Positions 25,169 through 35,387 are shown, counted from the stretch's first letter. The stretch is 64,000 nt of DNA from an uncultured Prevotellaceae bacterium (GCA_900314655.1 OMWC01000004.1:62001-126000), one strand, 5' to 3'. The notes: a model not told the origin generated them from the letters alone. Numbers and translations are program-made.

Positions 25169-27076
25169 ATGTTCAGAATTAGGAAACTCGATCTATTCAT
25201 TTCCAAGCAGTTCGGACTGCTTTTCGTGGGAACGTTCTTCATCTGTCAGTTCGTGCTGATGATGCAGTTCCTGTGGCGATATGTCGATGAACTGATAGGA
25301 AAAGGTCTGTCGCTGGAAATACTCGGCAAATTCTTCTGGTACATGGGTCTGATGCTCGTACCGCAGGCTTTGCCGCTGGCTATCCTGCTCTCTTCACTGA
25401 TCACATTTGGAAACCTAGGTGAAAGCAGCGAGCTGACGGCCATCAAGGCTGCGGGCATCTCGCTGATGCAGGCTTTCCGCTCGCTGATAGTCATCACCAT
25501 CGTCATCATGCTGGGCTCACTCTATTTCCAGAACGTCATAGGCCCAAGGGCAAACATGTCGTTCACACAACTGCTGATTTCCATGAAGCAGAAGAGCCCT
25601 GAGCTGGAAATACCGGAAGGCATTTTCTACGACGGCATCCCCAACACCAATCTCTACGTGCAGAAGAAAGACCTCAAGACGGGTATGCTGTATGGTATCA
25701 TGATCTACCGCATGACTGGCAGCTACGAAGACGCCGCCATCATCCTGGCCGATTCCGGAATGATGCAGTCCACGGCTGAGAAGAAGCACCTGCTGCTCAC
25801 CCTGCATAGTGGCGAGTGGTTTGAAAACATGAGAAGCCAGGACCTGATAAACAGCGCCAACGTGCCTTATCGCCGCGAGACGTTCTCCACCAAGCGCATC
25901 CTGCTCGACTTCGACTCTGGCTTCAGCCTCACCGATGCCGACCTGCGCAACAATGCCCAGGGAAAGAGCTGGGCACAGCTAATGCACGACGTTGACTCCA
26001 TGAACGTGGAGGCAGACAGTCTGGCAAGGGCAAACTATGCAACAGCCCTGAGGATGTATTTCCACGTGTTGGATACCATTTCAAAAAAGGATTCCATCAA
26101 AGCGGTGAAGACTGCCGCCTCCAAGGCCATCGACATCGATACGCTCTTCAACCGTCTGGACAATTCGCGCAAGCAGATGGCCGTGAGCCAGGCTATGAGT
26201 TCCATCTCGGGAGTTACCAACGACCTTGAGTTTAAGGCCATGCTGTCGCACGATACCGAAGCCCGCATCCGCATGCACCGCATAGAAGCCATCGGAAAGT
26301 TCACGCTGGCCTTGTCATGCCTGATATTCTTCTTTATCGGAGCACCGCTGGGTGCCATCATCCGAAAGGGCGGACTCGGTGTTCCGGTCATCATCTCCGT
26401 ATTGGTGTTCATCATCTTCTACATCTTCGACAACACCGGCTATCGCATGGCCCGCCTCGGAGCCTGGCCAATCTGGTTTGGTAAGGGAATTGCCACGGCC
26501 GTGCTCACCCCTGTGGCGGTATTCTTCACCTACAAGGCCAACAAGGATTCCGTGGTATTCAACATGGATGCCTACCGCACTTTCTTCACAAAGCTGCTCG
26601 GTCTCCGACTGAAACGGCATGTCACGGGCAAGGAAGTAATCATCGAAGACCCCGACTACGCCAAGGATGCAGCCGACCTGCAGCGCCTGAGCGAAGAAGT
26701 GACGCAGTATGCACATGCCCACAAGCTGATGCTGCCGCCTAATATCATCAAGGTGTTCTTCAAGTATGAGCCCGACCATGAGATTGAGCGTCTCAGCGAG
26801 GAGATGGAAGCCGCCATCGAGGATCTGGGCAACACCAAAGACAAGCATATCATCAGTATGCTGAATCACTATCCCGTAGTATCGGCCAAGGCCCACACCC
26901 GTCCGTTCGAACGCCGCTGGATGAATATCGTGGCCTTTATCCTCATTCCGGTTGGAGCTTTCCTCTATATCCGCATGTGGAGTTTCCGCCTCCGTCTGCT
27001 CCGCGATCTGCGCGTCATCAAGCAGACCAACACGAGCATCGTGAACCGTATCAACGAGAAATACATCAACACTTAA
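25169..27076 (+). CDS. LptF/LptG (YjgP/YjgQ) family lipopolysaccharide export permease
   Basis: A 635-residue inner-membrane protein. N-terminal membrane helices (LLFVGTFFICQFVLMMQFLW, then YMGLMLVPQALPLAILLSSLI and SLIVITIVIMLGSLYFQNVI) are followed by a periplasmic beta-jellyroll region (120-380), three more helices (ALSCLIFFFIGAPLGAIIRKGG and following) and a final C-terminal segment with another helix (near 595). Conserved PLAILLSSL and GAPLGA motifs fit the LptFG family that moves LPS from the inner membrane to the LptC-A bridge with the LptB ATPase. It is longer than the roughly 360 residues of enteric LptF or LptG, as in other Bacteroidetes. Confidence 0.9.
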   Translation: MFRIRKLDLFISKQFGLLFVGTFFICQFVLMMQFLWRYVDELIGKGLSLEILGKFFWYMGLMLVPQALPLAILLSSLITFGNLGESSELTAIKAAGISLMQAFRSLIVITIVIMLGSLYFQNVIGPRANMSFTQLLISMKQKSPELEIPEGIFYDGIPNTNLYVQKKDLKTGMLYGIMIYRMTGSYEDAAIILADSGMMQSTAEKKHLLLTLHSGEWFENMRSQDLINSANVPYRRETFSTKRILLDFDSGFSLTDADLRNNAQGKSWAQLMHDVDSMNVEADSLARANYATALRMYFHVLDTISKKDSIKAVKTAASKAIDIDTLFNRLDNSRKQMAVSQAMSSISGVTNDLEFKAMLSHDTEARIRMHRIEAIGKFTLALSCLIFFFIGAPLGAIIRKGGLGVPVIISVLVFIIFYIFDNTGYRMARLGAWPIWFGKGIATAVLTPVAVFFTYKANKDSVVFNMDAYRTFFTKLLGLRLKRHVTGKEVIIEDPDYAKDAADLQRLSEEVTQYAHAHKLMLPPNIIKVFFKYEPDHEIERLSEEMEAAIEDLGNTKDKHIISMLNHYPVVSAKAHTRPFERRWMNIVAFILIPVGAFLYIRMWSFRLRLLRDLRVIKQTNTSIVNRINEKYINT

Positions 27077-27098
27077 TATATAAATAAGGTATATAGTA

Positions 27099-28307
27099 AT
27101 GGAAAATATTAAACTCAACAGCATCGACGAAGCCGTAAAAGACTTCAGAGAAGGTAAGTTCGTCATCGTCGTGGATGATGAGGACCGCGAAAACGAAGGC
27201 GATCTCATCTGCGCAGCAGAATCCATTACCGCTGAAATGGTGAATTTCATGCTGAAATATGCGCGCGGACTGCTCTGCGCCCCCATCACGAAAGCACGTT
27301 GCGAAGAACTTGACCTGCCCCACCAGGTGGTGGAAAACACCTCCATGCTGGGCACGCCGTTCACCGTCACCGTGGATAAACTGGAAGGATGTTCCACTGG
27401 TGTCTCTGCCGCTGACCGCGCAGCCACCATCCGGGCTCTGGCAGACCCCTCCTCCACCCCACAGACATTCGGACGCCCCGGCCATGTCAATCCCCTCTAT
27501 GCCCAGGACAATGGCGTGCTGAAACGCTCAGGACATACGGAGGCTGCCATCGACCTCTGCCGCTTGGCAGGCCTTTATCCCGCAGGAGCGCTGATGGAAA
27601 TCATGAACGAAGACGGCACGATGGCTCGTCTGCCCCAGTTGGCAGAGTTCGCTAAGGTGCACGACATGAAGCTCATTTCCATCAAGGACCTCATTGCCTA
27701 CCGCCTGAAGAAGGACTCGCTCGTGGAAATGGGACAAGAGGTAGATATGCCCACCCAATACGGACATTTCAAGATGATACCCTTCCGCCAGGTAAGCAAC
27801 GGACTGGAGCACTTTGCCCTCATCAAGGGCGAATGGAAAGAAGACGAGCCGATTCTGGTCCGTGTCCATTCCAGCTGTGCCACCGGCGACATCCTCGGCT
27901 CATTGCGCTGCGACTGTGGCGAACAGCTCCACAAGGCTATGCAGAAGATTGACCAGGAAGGCAAGGGCGTCGTGGTATATATGCAACAGGAAGGCCGCGG
28001 CATCGGACTGATGAACAAGATTGCCGCCTATAAGCTGCAGGAAGAAGGCCTCGACACGGTGGAAGCCAACGTACACCTCGGCTTCAAGCCCGACGAGCGT
28101 GACTATGGCTGCGGAGCCCAGATTCTGCGCAAGCTCGGCGTCAAGAAGATGAAACTCCTCACCAACAATCCCGTCAAGCGTGTCGGCCTGGAGGCTTACG
28201 GCCTGGAGATTGTCGGCAACGTTCCTATCGAAGTGGTGCCTAATCCCTACAACCTGCGCTATCTGCAAACCAAAAAAGAGCGAATGGGGCACACTTTGCA
28301 CCTGTAA
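27099..28307 (+). CDS. ribBA: RibBA: DHBP synthase / GTP cyclohydrolase II
   Basis: A 402-residue bifunctional riboflavin enzyme. Residues 1-200 form 3,4-dihydroxy-2-butanone-4-phosphate synthase with [16 protein letters not shown] (residues 26-41) and the [16 protein letters not shown] motif. Residues 205-402 form GTP cyclohydrolase II with [20 protein letters not shown], whose three cysteines bind zinc, and [11 protein letters not shown]. It turns GTP and ribulose 5-phosphate into the two precursors of riboflavin. The gene follows the LptF/G gene by 22 bases. No FMN riboswitch is visible upstream. Confidence 0.96.
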   Translation: MENIKLNSIDEAVKDFREGKFVIVVDDEDRENEGDLICAAESITAEMVNFMLKYARGLLCAPITKARCEELDLPHQVVENTSMLGTPFTVTVDKLEGCSTGVSAADRAATIRALADPSSTPQTFGRPGHVNPLYAQDNGVLKRSGHTEAAIDLCRLAGLYPAGALMEIMNEDGTMARLPQLAEFAKVHDMKLISIKDLIAYRLKKDSLVEMGQEVDMPTQYGHFKMIPFRQVSNGLEHFALIKGEWKEDEPILVRVHSSCATGDILGSLRCDCGEQLHKAMQKIDQEGKGVVVYMQQEGRGIGLMNKIAAYKLQEEGLDTVEANVHLGFKPDERDYGCGAQILRKLGVKKMKLLTNNPVKRVGLEAYGLEIVGNVPIEVVPNPYNLRYLQTKKERMGHTLHL

Positions 28308-28394
28308 AGGTGTCATAAAGCATAAACGTGCAACTATTTGTAATTAAAATTTGAAATAAAGACAGTTTTTTTTCGTTTTAACGAATAAAATGAC

Positions 28395-28402
28395 TACTTT
28401 TG
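28395..28402 (+). promoter_or_regulatory. Probable -7 element before the aminotransferase gene
   Basis: TACTTTTG matches TAnnTTTG, 26 bases before the ATG at 28429. The upstream region has T-rich sequence but no exact TTTG at the usual distance. Confidence 0.55.
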
Positions 28403-28428
28403 CAGTCAAAATATAAAACCAAAACATT

Positions 28429-29622
28429 ATGGCACAATTATCAGACCGCCTAAATCGCCTGTCTCCTTCAGCCACATTGGCTATGTCGCAAAAGAGTTCC
28501 GAGATGAAAGCTGCCGGCATCGACGTGATCAACATGAGCGTCGGTGAGCCAGATTTCAACACTCCCGACCATATCAAAGAGGCCGCCAAGAAAGCGATTG
28601 ACAATAATTATTCACGCTATTCTCCAGTTCCGGGCTATCCTGAACTGCGCAAGGCTATCGTGAAGAAGCTCAAGGAGGAGAACGGACTGGACTATACCAT
28701 GAACGAGATTCTCGTCAGCAATGGTGCGAAGCAGAGTGTCTGCAACACCATCATGGCGCTTGTCAACGACGGTGAAGAGGTAATTGTACCCGCACCCTAT
28801 TGGGTGAGCTATCCGCAGATGGCCAAGTTGGCTGGAGGCGTTCCAGTATTCATCGAGGCTGGATTTGACCAGAACTTCAAGATTACGCCCGCCCAGCTCG
28901 AAGCCGCCATTACGCCCAAGACCAAGATGTTGATTCTCTGTTCGCCCAGCAATCCTACTGGCAGCGTCTATAGTGCTGAGGAACTGCAGGGACTGGCCGA
29001 AGTCATCCTGAAGCATGAAGACATCTTCGTGCTGGCCGACGAGATTTACGAGCATATCAACTATACCGGCAAGCACGCCAGCATAGCCAGCATACCAGGT
29101 ATGAAAGAGCGCAGTATCATCGTCAATGGTGTCAGCAAGGCATACGCCATGACCGGATGGCGCATCGGCTACATCGCTGCCCCCGAATGGATTGTAAAAG
29201 GCTGCAACAAGCTGCAGGGACAATACACCAGCGGTCCCTGCTCCGTCAGTCAGAAGGCCGCCGAGGAAGCCTACGTGGCTTCACAACTCTGCGTGGAAGA
29301 GATGCGTCAGGCTTTCGAACGCCGCCGCAACCTCATCGTGGAGTTAGCCAAGGATATTCCCGGACTGGAAGTGAACGTGCCCGAGGGTGCATTCTACCTC
29401 TTCCCCAAATGCAGCAGCTTCTACGGCAAGAGCGACGGTGAGCACACCATTAAGAACTCCACCGACTTCGCGATGTATCTCCTTGAAGTAGGCCATGTGG
29501 CCACCGTAGGCGGAGATGCCTTTGGCGACCCCGATTGCTTCCGCATGAGTTACGCCACAAGCGACGAAAACATCCGCGAAGCCATGCGAAGAATCAAGGA
29601 AACGGTTGCAAAACTGAAATAA
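28429..29622 (+). CDS. aspC: Aspartate aminotransferase (class I PLP enzyme)
   Basis: A 397-residue protein of the class I/II aminotransferase family (AspAT subgroup Ib type). Motifs include NMSVGEPDFNTPDHI (34-48), NYSRYSPVPGYPELR, APYWVSYPQM, LCSPSNPTGSVYS and VSKAYAMTGWRIGYIAAPE, where the Lys carries PLP. It interconverts aspartate and oxaloacetate with glutamate and 2-oxoglutarate. It is a single-gene unit with its own promoter. Confidence 0.92.
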   Translation: MAQLSDRLNRLSPSATLAMSQKSSEMKAAGIDVINMSVGEPDFNTPDHIKEAAKKAIDNNYSRYSPVPGYPELRKAIVKKLKEENGLDYTMNEILVSNGAKQSVCNTIMALVNDGEEVIVPAPYWVSYPQMAKLAGGVPVFIEAGFDQNFKITPAQLEAAITPKTKMLILCSPSNPTGSVYSAEELQGLAEVILKHEDIFVLADEIYEHINYTGKHASIASIPGMKERSIIVNGVSKAYAMTGWRIGYIAAPEWIVKGCNKLQGQYTSGPCSVSQKAAEEAYVASQLCVEEMRQAFERRRNLIVELAKDIPGLEVNVPEGAFYLFPKCSSFYGKSDGEHTIKNSTDFAMYLLEVGHVATVGGDAFGDPDCFRMSYATSDENIREAMRRIKETVAKLK

Positions 29623-29656
29623 ATGCAAAATATTTTTGTTAAAACTCCTTAAACGG

Positions 29657-29687
29657 CTTGATAGTTTAGCATTATTTACTATCTTTG
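29657..29687 (+). promoter_or_regulatory. Promoter of the exbB-exbD-exbD-tonB operon
   Basis: CTTG (29657-29660) and TATCTTTG (29680-29687) are 19 bases apart, a close match to the Bacteroidetes consensus. The leader to the ATG at 29763 is about 70 bases and AT-rich. Confidence 0.7.
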
Positions 29688-29762
29688 CCGATTGAGAAAT
29701 AGACTATAACAAACAATTTTTATACTTAATTATTTAATAACTAAAAATTAAAATTTTAAATT

Positions 29763-30599
29763 ATGGCAAATGCACAAGTAAAGACGAGTCCCAAAAAGAA
29801 GCAGGGATTCCAAGGTGTTAGAGACGCAATCTGGATTATTGTGGCTTGTTTCATTCTCGCAGTTTGTTTCTACAAGTTCGTGCTCGGTAACCCCGACAAC
29901 TTCGTAGGTGGCGATCCCGCAAACGCAGTGAAAGACGGTTCACTCCTCGGTACAGTGTACAAGGGTGGTATCGTGGTGCCAGTGATTATCACATTGCTCT
30001 TCACCGTTATCGCTCTCTCTATTGAGCGTTTCTTCGCTCTCCGCAGCGCATTTGGTAAGAGCTCTCTGACCAAGTTCGTGACTGAAGTGAAGGCCGCTAT
30101 CAACGCCGGTGACATGAACAAGGCTCAGCAGATCTGCGACAAGCAGCAGGGTGTTGTTGCCAACGTTGTAGGTGCTTCTCTGAACGCTTACAAGGAAATG
30201 GAAGCCGACACTCGTCTGAAGAAGAGTCAGAAGGTGCTGAAGATTCAGCAGGCTCACGAAGAGGCTACTCAGCTTGAGATGCCTACTCTGCAGATGAACA
30301 TGCCTATCCTGGCTACTATCGTTACTCTGGGTACCCTGACCGCTCTGTTCGGAACTGTGGTGGGTATGATCCGTTCATTCGCCGCTCTGGCTTCTGGTGG
30401 TGGTGGTGACTCACTGCAACTGTCTGAAGGTATTTCTGAGGCTCTTGTGAACACAGCATCTGGTATTTTGACATCATGGTTCGCTGTGGTAGCCTACAAC
30501 TACTATTCAAACAAGATTGATAAGTTGACATACGCCCTCGACGAGGTCGGTTACACTATCGCTCAGACATACGAAGCAAACCACGCAGAAGAGGCTTAA
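29763..30599 (+). CDS. exbB: ExbB/TolQ proton-channel protein
   Basis: A 278-residue membrane protein. Helices at about 23-45 (IWIIVACFILAVCFYKFVLG), 70-90 (GGIVVPVIITLLFTVIALSI), 180-205 (PILATIVTLGTLTALFGTVVGMI) and 225-245 (SEALVNTASGILTSWFAVVAYN) follow the ExbB plan, and LGTLTALFGTVVGMIRSFAAL is the family signature. It forms the proton-driven pump that powers TonB. Its partners follow directly. Confidence 0.92.
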   Translation: MANAQVKTSPKKKQGFQGVRDAIWIIVACFILAVCFYKFVLGNPDNFVGGDPANAVKDGSLLGTVYKGGIVVPVIITLLFTVIALSIERFFALRSAFGKSSLTKFVTEVKAAINAGDMNKAQQICDKQQGVVANVVGASLNAYKEMEADTRLKKSQKVLKIQQAHEEATQLEMPTLQMNMPILATIVTLGTLTALFGTVVGMIRSFAALASGGGGDSLQLSEGISEALVNTASGILTSWFAVVAYNYYSNKIDKLTYALDEVGYTIAQTYEANHAEEA

Positions 30600-30630
30600 T
30601 TTTTGCTAACCCTTTAAAACATTTATCATT

Positions 30631-31248
30631 ATGGGTAAAGTAAAAGTTAAGAAAGCGGACGTCTGGATCGACATGACTCCTATGAGTGACGTCATGGTGC
30701 TTTTGCTGACCTTCTTCATGTTGACTTCTACGTTCGTGAAGAATGAAGCAGTGAAAGTTGCCACACCGGCCTCAGTATCGGAGATCAAGGTTCCAGAGAA
30801 TAACGTCCTGACCATCCTCTGTGACAAGGAAGGAAAGATCTTCCTTGGCATGGACACTCCAGGTAAGATGGAGGAACTGCTCACGGGCATGGCCAGCCAG
30901 TATGGCGTCAGCCTCACCGGAAAGCAGCTGGAGAACGGTCGTGGAGCAGCATCTATCGGTGTCTCCATGCAGGATCTCTCCTCTCTCTTGAGTCAGGACA
31001 GTGAGAAAATGAATGAGTACATGGCAACCCGCGGTATTCCTACCGATTCTGTGAACGGTAAGATGAGCGAGTTCCAGGACTGGGTTACTGTTGCACGTGA
31101 GAATAACGGTCCAGACATGAAGATTGCCATCAAGGCCGACGCAAGCACGCCTTACAAGACAATCAAGAAGATGATGTCTGAGCTGCAGGATATGAGCGAA
31201 AACCGCTACTATCTGATCACTGCACTCAAATCAAATACGGAGGAATAA
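30631..31248 (+). CDS. exbD: ExbD/TolR protein, copy 1
   Basis: A 205-residue single-pass protein. The ExbD signature is at the start of the helix: WIDMTPMSDVMVLLLTFFML, with the proton-carrying Asp at residue 18. A periplasmic domain follows. It pairs with ExbB. Confidence 0.9.
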   Translation: MGKVKVKKADVWIDMTPMSDVMVLLLTFFMLTSTFVKNEAVKVATPASVSEIKVPENNVLTILCDKEGKIFLGMDTPGKMEELLTGMASQYGVSLTGKQLENGRGAASIGVSMQDLSSLLSQDSEKMNEYMATRGIPTDSVNGKMSEFQDWVTVARENNGPDMKIAIKADASTPYKTIKKMMSELQDMSENRYYLITALKSNTEE

Positions 31249-31251
31249 GAC

Positions 31252-31899
31252 ATGGCTAAGAAAAAAGAGAGCAGACAGAAAAAAATGAACACCCGCGTGG
31301 ACTTCACGCCGATGGTGGATATGATGATGTTGCTTATCACCTTCTTCATGCTGTGTACATCACTGGCTAAGCCCCAGACGATGAACTTAACCATGCCGAG
31401 TAATGATGAGAACATCCAGGACAAGGACCGTAACGCAGCAAAGGCTTCTCAGACCATCACGCTCTATGTGTGTGGCAATGACAAGCTCTATCATGTGGAC
31501 GGTATCCCCAACTATGACGATCCTAACTGTCTGAAAGAGACAACATGGGGCAAGAAAGGTATTCGCGACGTGCTTATCTCGCACAAGACCGAAGACGGAA
31601 CTGTTCCCGTTGCTGAAATCATGGCAGCAAAGATTAAACTCGACCAGAAGAAACTGGCTCATCCCGAGCAGTACCCTGACAGCATCTACGACGCTGAGTT
31701 GGCTAAGATCAAGAAGGGTGAACTCGAGAGCGGCAAGGTACCTACGATGACCATCATCATCAAGTGTACCGACGAAGCTAGCTACAAGAACATGGTCGAT
31801 GCTCTTGACGAGATGACAATTTGCAGTATTGGTACTTACGTGATCGACAAGATCAACGATGACGACAAGAAGCTTCTCGAGAAGCGCGGCATCAAGTAA
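31252..31899 (+). CDS. exbD: ExbD/TolR protein, copy 2
   Basis: A 215-residue protein starting 3 bases after copy 1. The helix motif RVDFTPMVDMMMLLITFFML again carries the conserved Asp. Two different ExbD genes after one ExbB gene are common in Bacteroidetes. The second half has long charged stretches (KIKLDQKKLAHPEQY) not present in copy 1. Confidence 0.9.
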   Translation: MAKKKESRQKKMNTRVDFTPMVDMMMLLITFFMLCTSLAKPQTMNLTMPSNDENIQDKDRNAAKASQTITLYVCGNDKLYHVDGIPNYDDPNCLKETTWGKKGIRDVLISHKTEDGTVPVAEIMAAKIKLDQKKLAHPEQYPDSIYDAELAKIKKGELESGKVPTMTIIIKCTDEASYKNMVDALDEMTICSIGTYVIDKINDDDKKLLEKRGIK

Positions 31900-31934
31900 T
31901 CCCAAGATCACTAACAATTTAAAAAGGAATTACA

Positions 31935-32765
31935 ATGGCAAAGTTAGATTTGATATCCAACGAATGGACCGACCTTGTATTTGAAGGCAGAAACCAAGCT
32001 TATGGTGCCTACAAACTTCGCAAGGGTACTACCAAGCGTAACATTTGGTCCATCATAATTGTAGCCCTTGCTGCAGTCCTCTTGTTCCTCGGACTCCAAC
32101 TTCAGCACATGGTAGAAGCCAACCGCCAGGTGGAAAACACCCAGGCCATTGAGATCTCCGCCCTTGAGCAGAAGAAGAAGGAAGCCAAGGTTGAAAAGAA
32201 AGAGCAGATCAAGGTTGAACCTGAGAAAGTCGTTGAGAAGGTTAAGTCTTCTGTGAAGTTCACCGCACCTGTCATCAAGAAGGATAATGAGGTGAAGGAA
32301 GAAGACGAGATCAAGCTCGATGAAGTTGAAAAGAGTAACAAGGCCGTAGGTGCTTTCACCGTTGAAGGTAACGATGAGGTAGGCGGTGAGGTGCTCAAGG
32401 CTAAGGAAGAGATTGCAGCTCCCGAGCCTCCGAAGCCCGTTGAAGAGAACAAGGTGTTCGACGTTGTGGAACAGATGCCTTCATTCCCCGGTGGTATGGG
32501 CGCTCTGATGTCATGGCTCGGACAGAACATCAAGTATCCTGTGATTGCAGCAGAGAATGGTGTTCAAGGCCGTGTGATCGTTCAGTTCGTGGTTGAGAAG
32601 GACGGTTCTATCACCGACGTGAAGGTGGCCAAGTCAGTTGACCCCTCACTCGACAAAGAGGCTGCACGCGTGGTAAAGAGCATGCCACACTGGATCCCTG
32701 GTAAGCAGAACGGTTCAGCTGTGCGTGTGAAGTACACCGTACCTGTAACATTCAAACTTCAGTAA
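31935..32765 (+). CDS. tonB: TonB energy transducer
   Basis: A 276-residue protein. A cytosolic start with GRNQAYGAYKLRKG is typical of Bacteroidetes TonB. One membrane helix (38-56), a charged Lys/Glu/Pro linker (75-175) and a C-terminal TonB domain (185-276) follow: FPGGMGALMSWLGQNIKYP, then GRVIVQFVVEKDGSITDVKV and a final VPVTFKLQ strand. It delivers pump energy to TonB-dependent outer-membrane receptors such as the SusC homologue at 42241. Confidence 0.93.
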   Translation: MAKLDLISNEWTDLVFEGRNQAYGAYKLRKGTTKRNIWSIIIVALAAVLLFLGLQLQHMVEANRQVENTQAIEISALEQKKKEAKVEKKEQIKVEPEKVVEKVKSSVKFTAPVIKKDNEVKEEDEIKLDEVEKSNKAVGAFTVEGNDEVGGEVLKAKEEIAAPEPPKPVEENKVFDVVEQMPSFPGGMGALMSWLGQNIKYPVIAAENGVQGRVIVQFVVEKDGSITDVKVAKSVDPSLDKEAARVVKSMPHWIPGKQNGSAVRVKYTVPVTFKLQ

Positions 32766-32778
32766 ACAGACTTTCTAA

Positions 32779-33741
32779 ATGAAAAGACACTTATTCTACA
32801 TTACTATCGTAGAATTACTTATCGCTTTCGGTTTGTCCTCCTGTGAGGACAAACCGAAAAGTGGTAGAACGGATACCCCACAGTCTGGCGAAATCTCTTT
32901 CGCCGCCGACGAGAGTTTCAGCCCCATCATCGATGAACTGAAAGACGTATTCGAGGCTTTGCACCCCAACGCAAAGCTAAATCCCATTTACACCAACGAG
33001 GTTGACGGCGTGAACCTCCTGCTCAACGATAGCATCTGGATGACCGTCACCGCCCGTAACTTCACCAAAAAGGAATTCGACAACCTCAAAGCACGCGACA
33101 TGCTGCCCGAAGCCATTCCACTGGCCTACGACGGTATGGCGCTCATCTGTAACAACCAGAACACCGACTCATGTATTACCGTCAACGACGTGAAACGCAT
33201 TCTCAGCGGTGAGGCCAAGCAGTGGAGCGACGTCAATAAGGGCTCCAAGCACGGAGAGATTTGGGTATGTTTTGACAACAAGTCATCCAGTGCCGTCCAC
33301 TTCTGCGTGGACTCCATCCTCGGTGGCAAGCCCATCAACAGCCCCAACATCTTTGCCGCTCAAACCAGCGCCGAAGTTATAGACTATGTCGAGAGAACGC
33401 CGAACGCCATCGGCATCATCGGTAGCAACTGGCTTAATGACAAGCGAGACACTACCAACACCACTTGGAACAAGAAGATCACCGTAATGTCTGTCAGCCG
33501 CATGGATGTGGCAACCCCAATGAACAGTTGGAAGCCCTATCAGGCATGGCTGCTCAACGGACGTTACCCCTTCGTGAGAACAATATATGCGCTGCTCAAC
33601 GATCCCCGCCGCGGACTCCCCTGGGCCTTTGCCCACTTCATTGAGCAGCCCCGTGGCCAGCTAATTATCTTCAAGTCGGGCCTTCTGCCCGTACGTGGAG
33701 AAATCGCCATCCGCGATGTTAACGTAAATAGCGGATTCTAA
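32779..33741 (+). CDS. PstS-like phosphate-type substrate-binding lipoprotein
   Basis: A 320-residue protein with a lipobox (LSSC, Cys22). The region after residue 40 follows the periplasmic-binding PstS plan: GEISFAADESFSPIIDELK, AYDGMALICNN, VNDVKRILSGEAKQWSDVN and a late AIGIIGSNWLND. It lacks an ABC permease nearby; in Bacteroidetes such proteins often sit in this ExbBD-TonB operon, so an uptake or envelope role beyond phosphate transport is possible. Confidence 0.8.
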   Translation: MKRHLFYITIVELLIAFGLSSCEDKPKSGRTDTPQSGEISFAADESFSPIIDELKDVFEALHPNAKLNPIYTNEVDGVNLLLNDSIWMTVTARNFTKKEFDNLKARDMLPEAIPLAYDGMALICNNQNTDSCITVNDVKRILSGEAKQWSDVNKGSKHGEIWVCFDNKSSSAVHFCVDSILGGKPINSPNIFAAQTSAEVIDYVERTPNAIGIIGSNWLNDKRDTTNTTWNKKITVMSVSRMDVATPMNSWKPYQAWLLNGRYPFVRTIYALLNDPRRGLPWAFAHFIEQPRGQLIIFKSGLLPVRGEIAIRDVNVNSGF

Positions 33742-33765
33742 AAAAGTTTTAATGATTAAACTTTT
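33742..33765 (+). terminator. Weak AT-rich hairpin
   Basis: AAAAGTTT (33742-33749) and AAACTTTT (33758-33765) can pair around an 8-base loop. It lies between the PstS-like and TPR genes and may attenuate transcription. Confidence 0.35.
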
Positions 33766-33811
33766 CAGGCAATAAAATCATCATAAGAACGATTAATAAC
33801 TTAAAATCATT

Positions 33812-35236
33812 ATGGATATGAAAGCAATCAAATACGTATTGGCAGGAGCGCTTGTGCTCAGCACCGCACTCCCCGTTAAAGCACAGGATGTGAAGGCTCA
33901 GGTAGATGCCATCACCAAGGTAGTTATCGACAACAAGGGTGACGTAAAGGCCACCAAGGATGCCGTTAAGGAGTTTACAAAGATGTTCAAGAAGAACCCA
34001 CAGGCCCTCGCTGGTCTGGGACGCGCCTTCTTCGATGGTGGCAACGAGGCCGAAGCCCTGAAGTATGCCGACATGGCTATCAAGGCTAACAAGAATTCAG
34101 CTTTCGGTTATCTGCTCAAGGGCGATATGGCTGCCGTTAACGACAATGCCGGTGAGGCTGCCATGTGGTATCAGACCGCTACCCAGTTCGATCCCCAGGA
34201 TCCTACAGGTTATGTGAAGTACGCCCGCGTATATCAGAAGGTTGACCCCAAGGGAGCAGTTGATATGCTCGAGAAACTCCGTCAGGTAAAGCCCGACTAT
34301 CCCGTAGATGCCGCTGCCGGCTACATGTACTCTAACGCCAACAAGCTAAAGAGCGCCATGGAGTATTACGACAAGGTGAAGGACGTCACCAAACTCGACG
34401 ACTACATCCTCTCCGACTATGCCACCACCGCATTCGTGATGGAGCAGTATGAAAAGACACTTGACCTGGCCAAGAAGGGTATTCAGACCTACCCCAACTT
34501 CAACCACTTCAACCGTCTGGCCTTCTACAGCAACAACAAGCTGAAGAACTACGGCGAGGCTGCCAAGTATGCAGAGAAGATGTTCAACAAGAAGGACACC
34601 TTGAAGTTCACCGTCAACGACTATCAGAACTACGGTGACGTGCTCTACAACCTCGACCGCACCGAGGAAGCCATCAAGGCCTACAAGAAGGTCCAGGAGC
34701 TCGATCCCAGCAAGAACGAGGTTTACAAGCTCATCTCCGACGTGTATACCAAGAAGAAGGACTACGAGAACGCTGTTACCCACTACAACAAATATCTCGA
34801 ACTTCTCGGCGACGAGGGTAATGCTAACCACCTCCGCGGACTGGCTGACATCTACATTGAGCAGATGGACGGTGCCGACGAGGCTGGCAAGCAGGCTGCC
34901 CTGAGAAAAGCCGATCAGGTATATGCTGACATGGAGACGAAGTACACCTATGCTGCTGACTATGCTGCTTACCAGCGTGCCCTCCTCCACTATCAGATGA
35001 ACACCGATATGAAGAAGGGTGAGGCCAAGCCTTACTACGAGAAGTACATCAGCCTCGTAGAGCCCAAGGCCGACAAGACCGCTGGTGATCAGAAGAAGCT
35101 TGCCACAGCCTATCAGTATCTCGCTGTTCATGCCATCCAGAACGACCGCATTGCCGAGGCCAAGGAGTATGCAGCCAAGCTGCTCCAGTACAAGCCCGAC
35201 GATGAGACTGCCAAGCAGATCATGGACATCAAATAA
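33812..35236 (+). CDS. Secreted TPR-repeat protein
   Basis: A 474-residue protein with a signal peptide (from MKAIKYVLAGALVLSTALPVKAQ; the ATG at 33818 is an alternative start). From residue 60 onward it is built from TPR units such as ALAGLGRAFFDGGNEAEALKYADMAI and YNLDRTEEAIKAYKKVQELDPS. It ends the exbB-tonB operon and is probably a periplasmic scaffold. The specific partner is unknown. Confidence 0.85.
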   Translation: MDMKAIKYVLAGALVLSTALPVKAQDVKAQVDAITKVVIDNKGDVKATKDAVKEFTKMFKKNPQALAGLGRAFFDGGNEAEALKYADMAIKANKNSAFGYLLKGDMAAVNDNAGEAAMWYQTATQFDPQDPTGYVKYARVYQKVDPKGAVDMLEKLRQVKPDYPVDAAAGYMYSNANKLKSAMEYYDKVKDVTKLDDYILSDYATTAFVMEQYEKTLDLAKKGIQTYPNFNHFNRLAFYSNNKLKNYGEAAKYAEKMFNKKDTLKFTVNDYQNYGDVLYNLDRTEEAIKAYKKVQELDPSKNEVYKLISDVYTKKKDYENAVTHYNKYLELLGDEGNANHLRGLADIYIEQMDGADEAGKQAALRKADQVYADMETKYTYAADYAAYQRALLHYQMNTDMKKGEAKPYYEKYISLVEPKADKTAGDQKKLATAYQYLAVHAIQNDRIAEAKEYAAKLLQYKPDDETAKQIMDIK

Positions 35237-35255
35237 TCAACTTATATAATCCAGT

Positions 35256-35292
35256 AAGCCCTGCATTCCAAAAGATGCAGGGCTTTTCTTTT
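35256..35292 (+). terminator. Terminator of the exbB-tonB-TPR operon
   Basis: AAGCCCTGCAT (35256-35266) pairs with ATGCAGGGCTT (35275-35285), 11 base pairs with an 8-base loop, followed by TTCTTTT. Confidence 0.9.
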
Positions 35293-35387
35293 AAACTATA
35301 TAGTTCTGTGAATGGCAGCGATATCCCTCTCGAAGTCATCACAAAATGAACGAGGTTCCTCGTTCATACACGATATAACAACTATAT

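Noticed and set aside
26315-27490. A 391-residue minus-strand frame across the LptF/G and RibBA genes
   Set aside because: It crosses two well-supported genes on the other strand and shows no domain.
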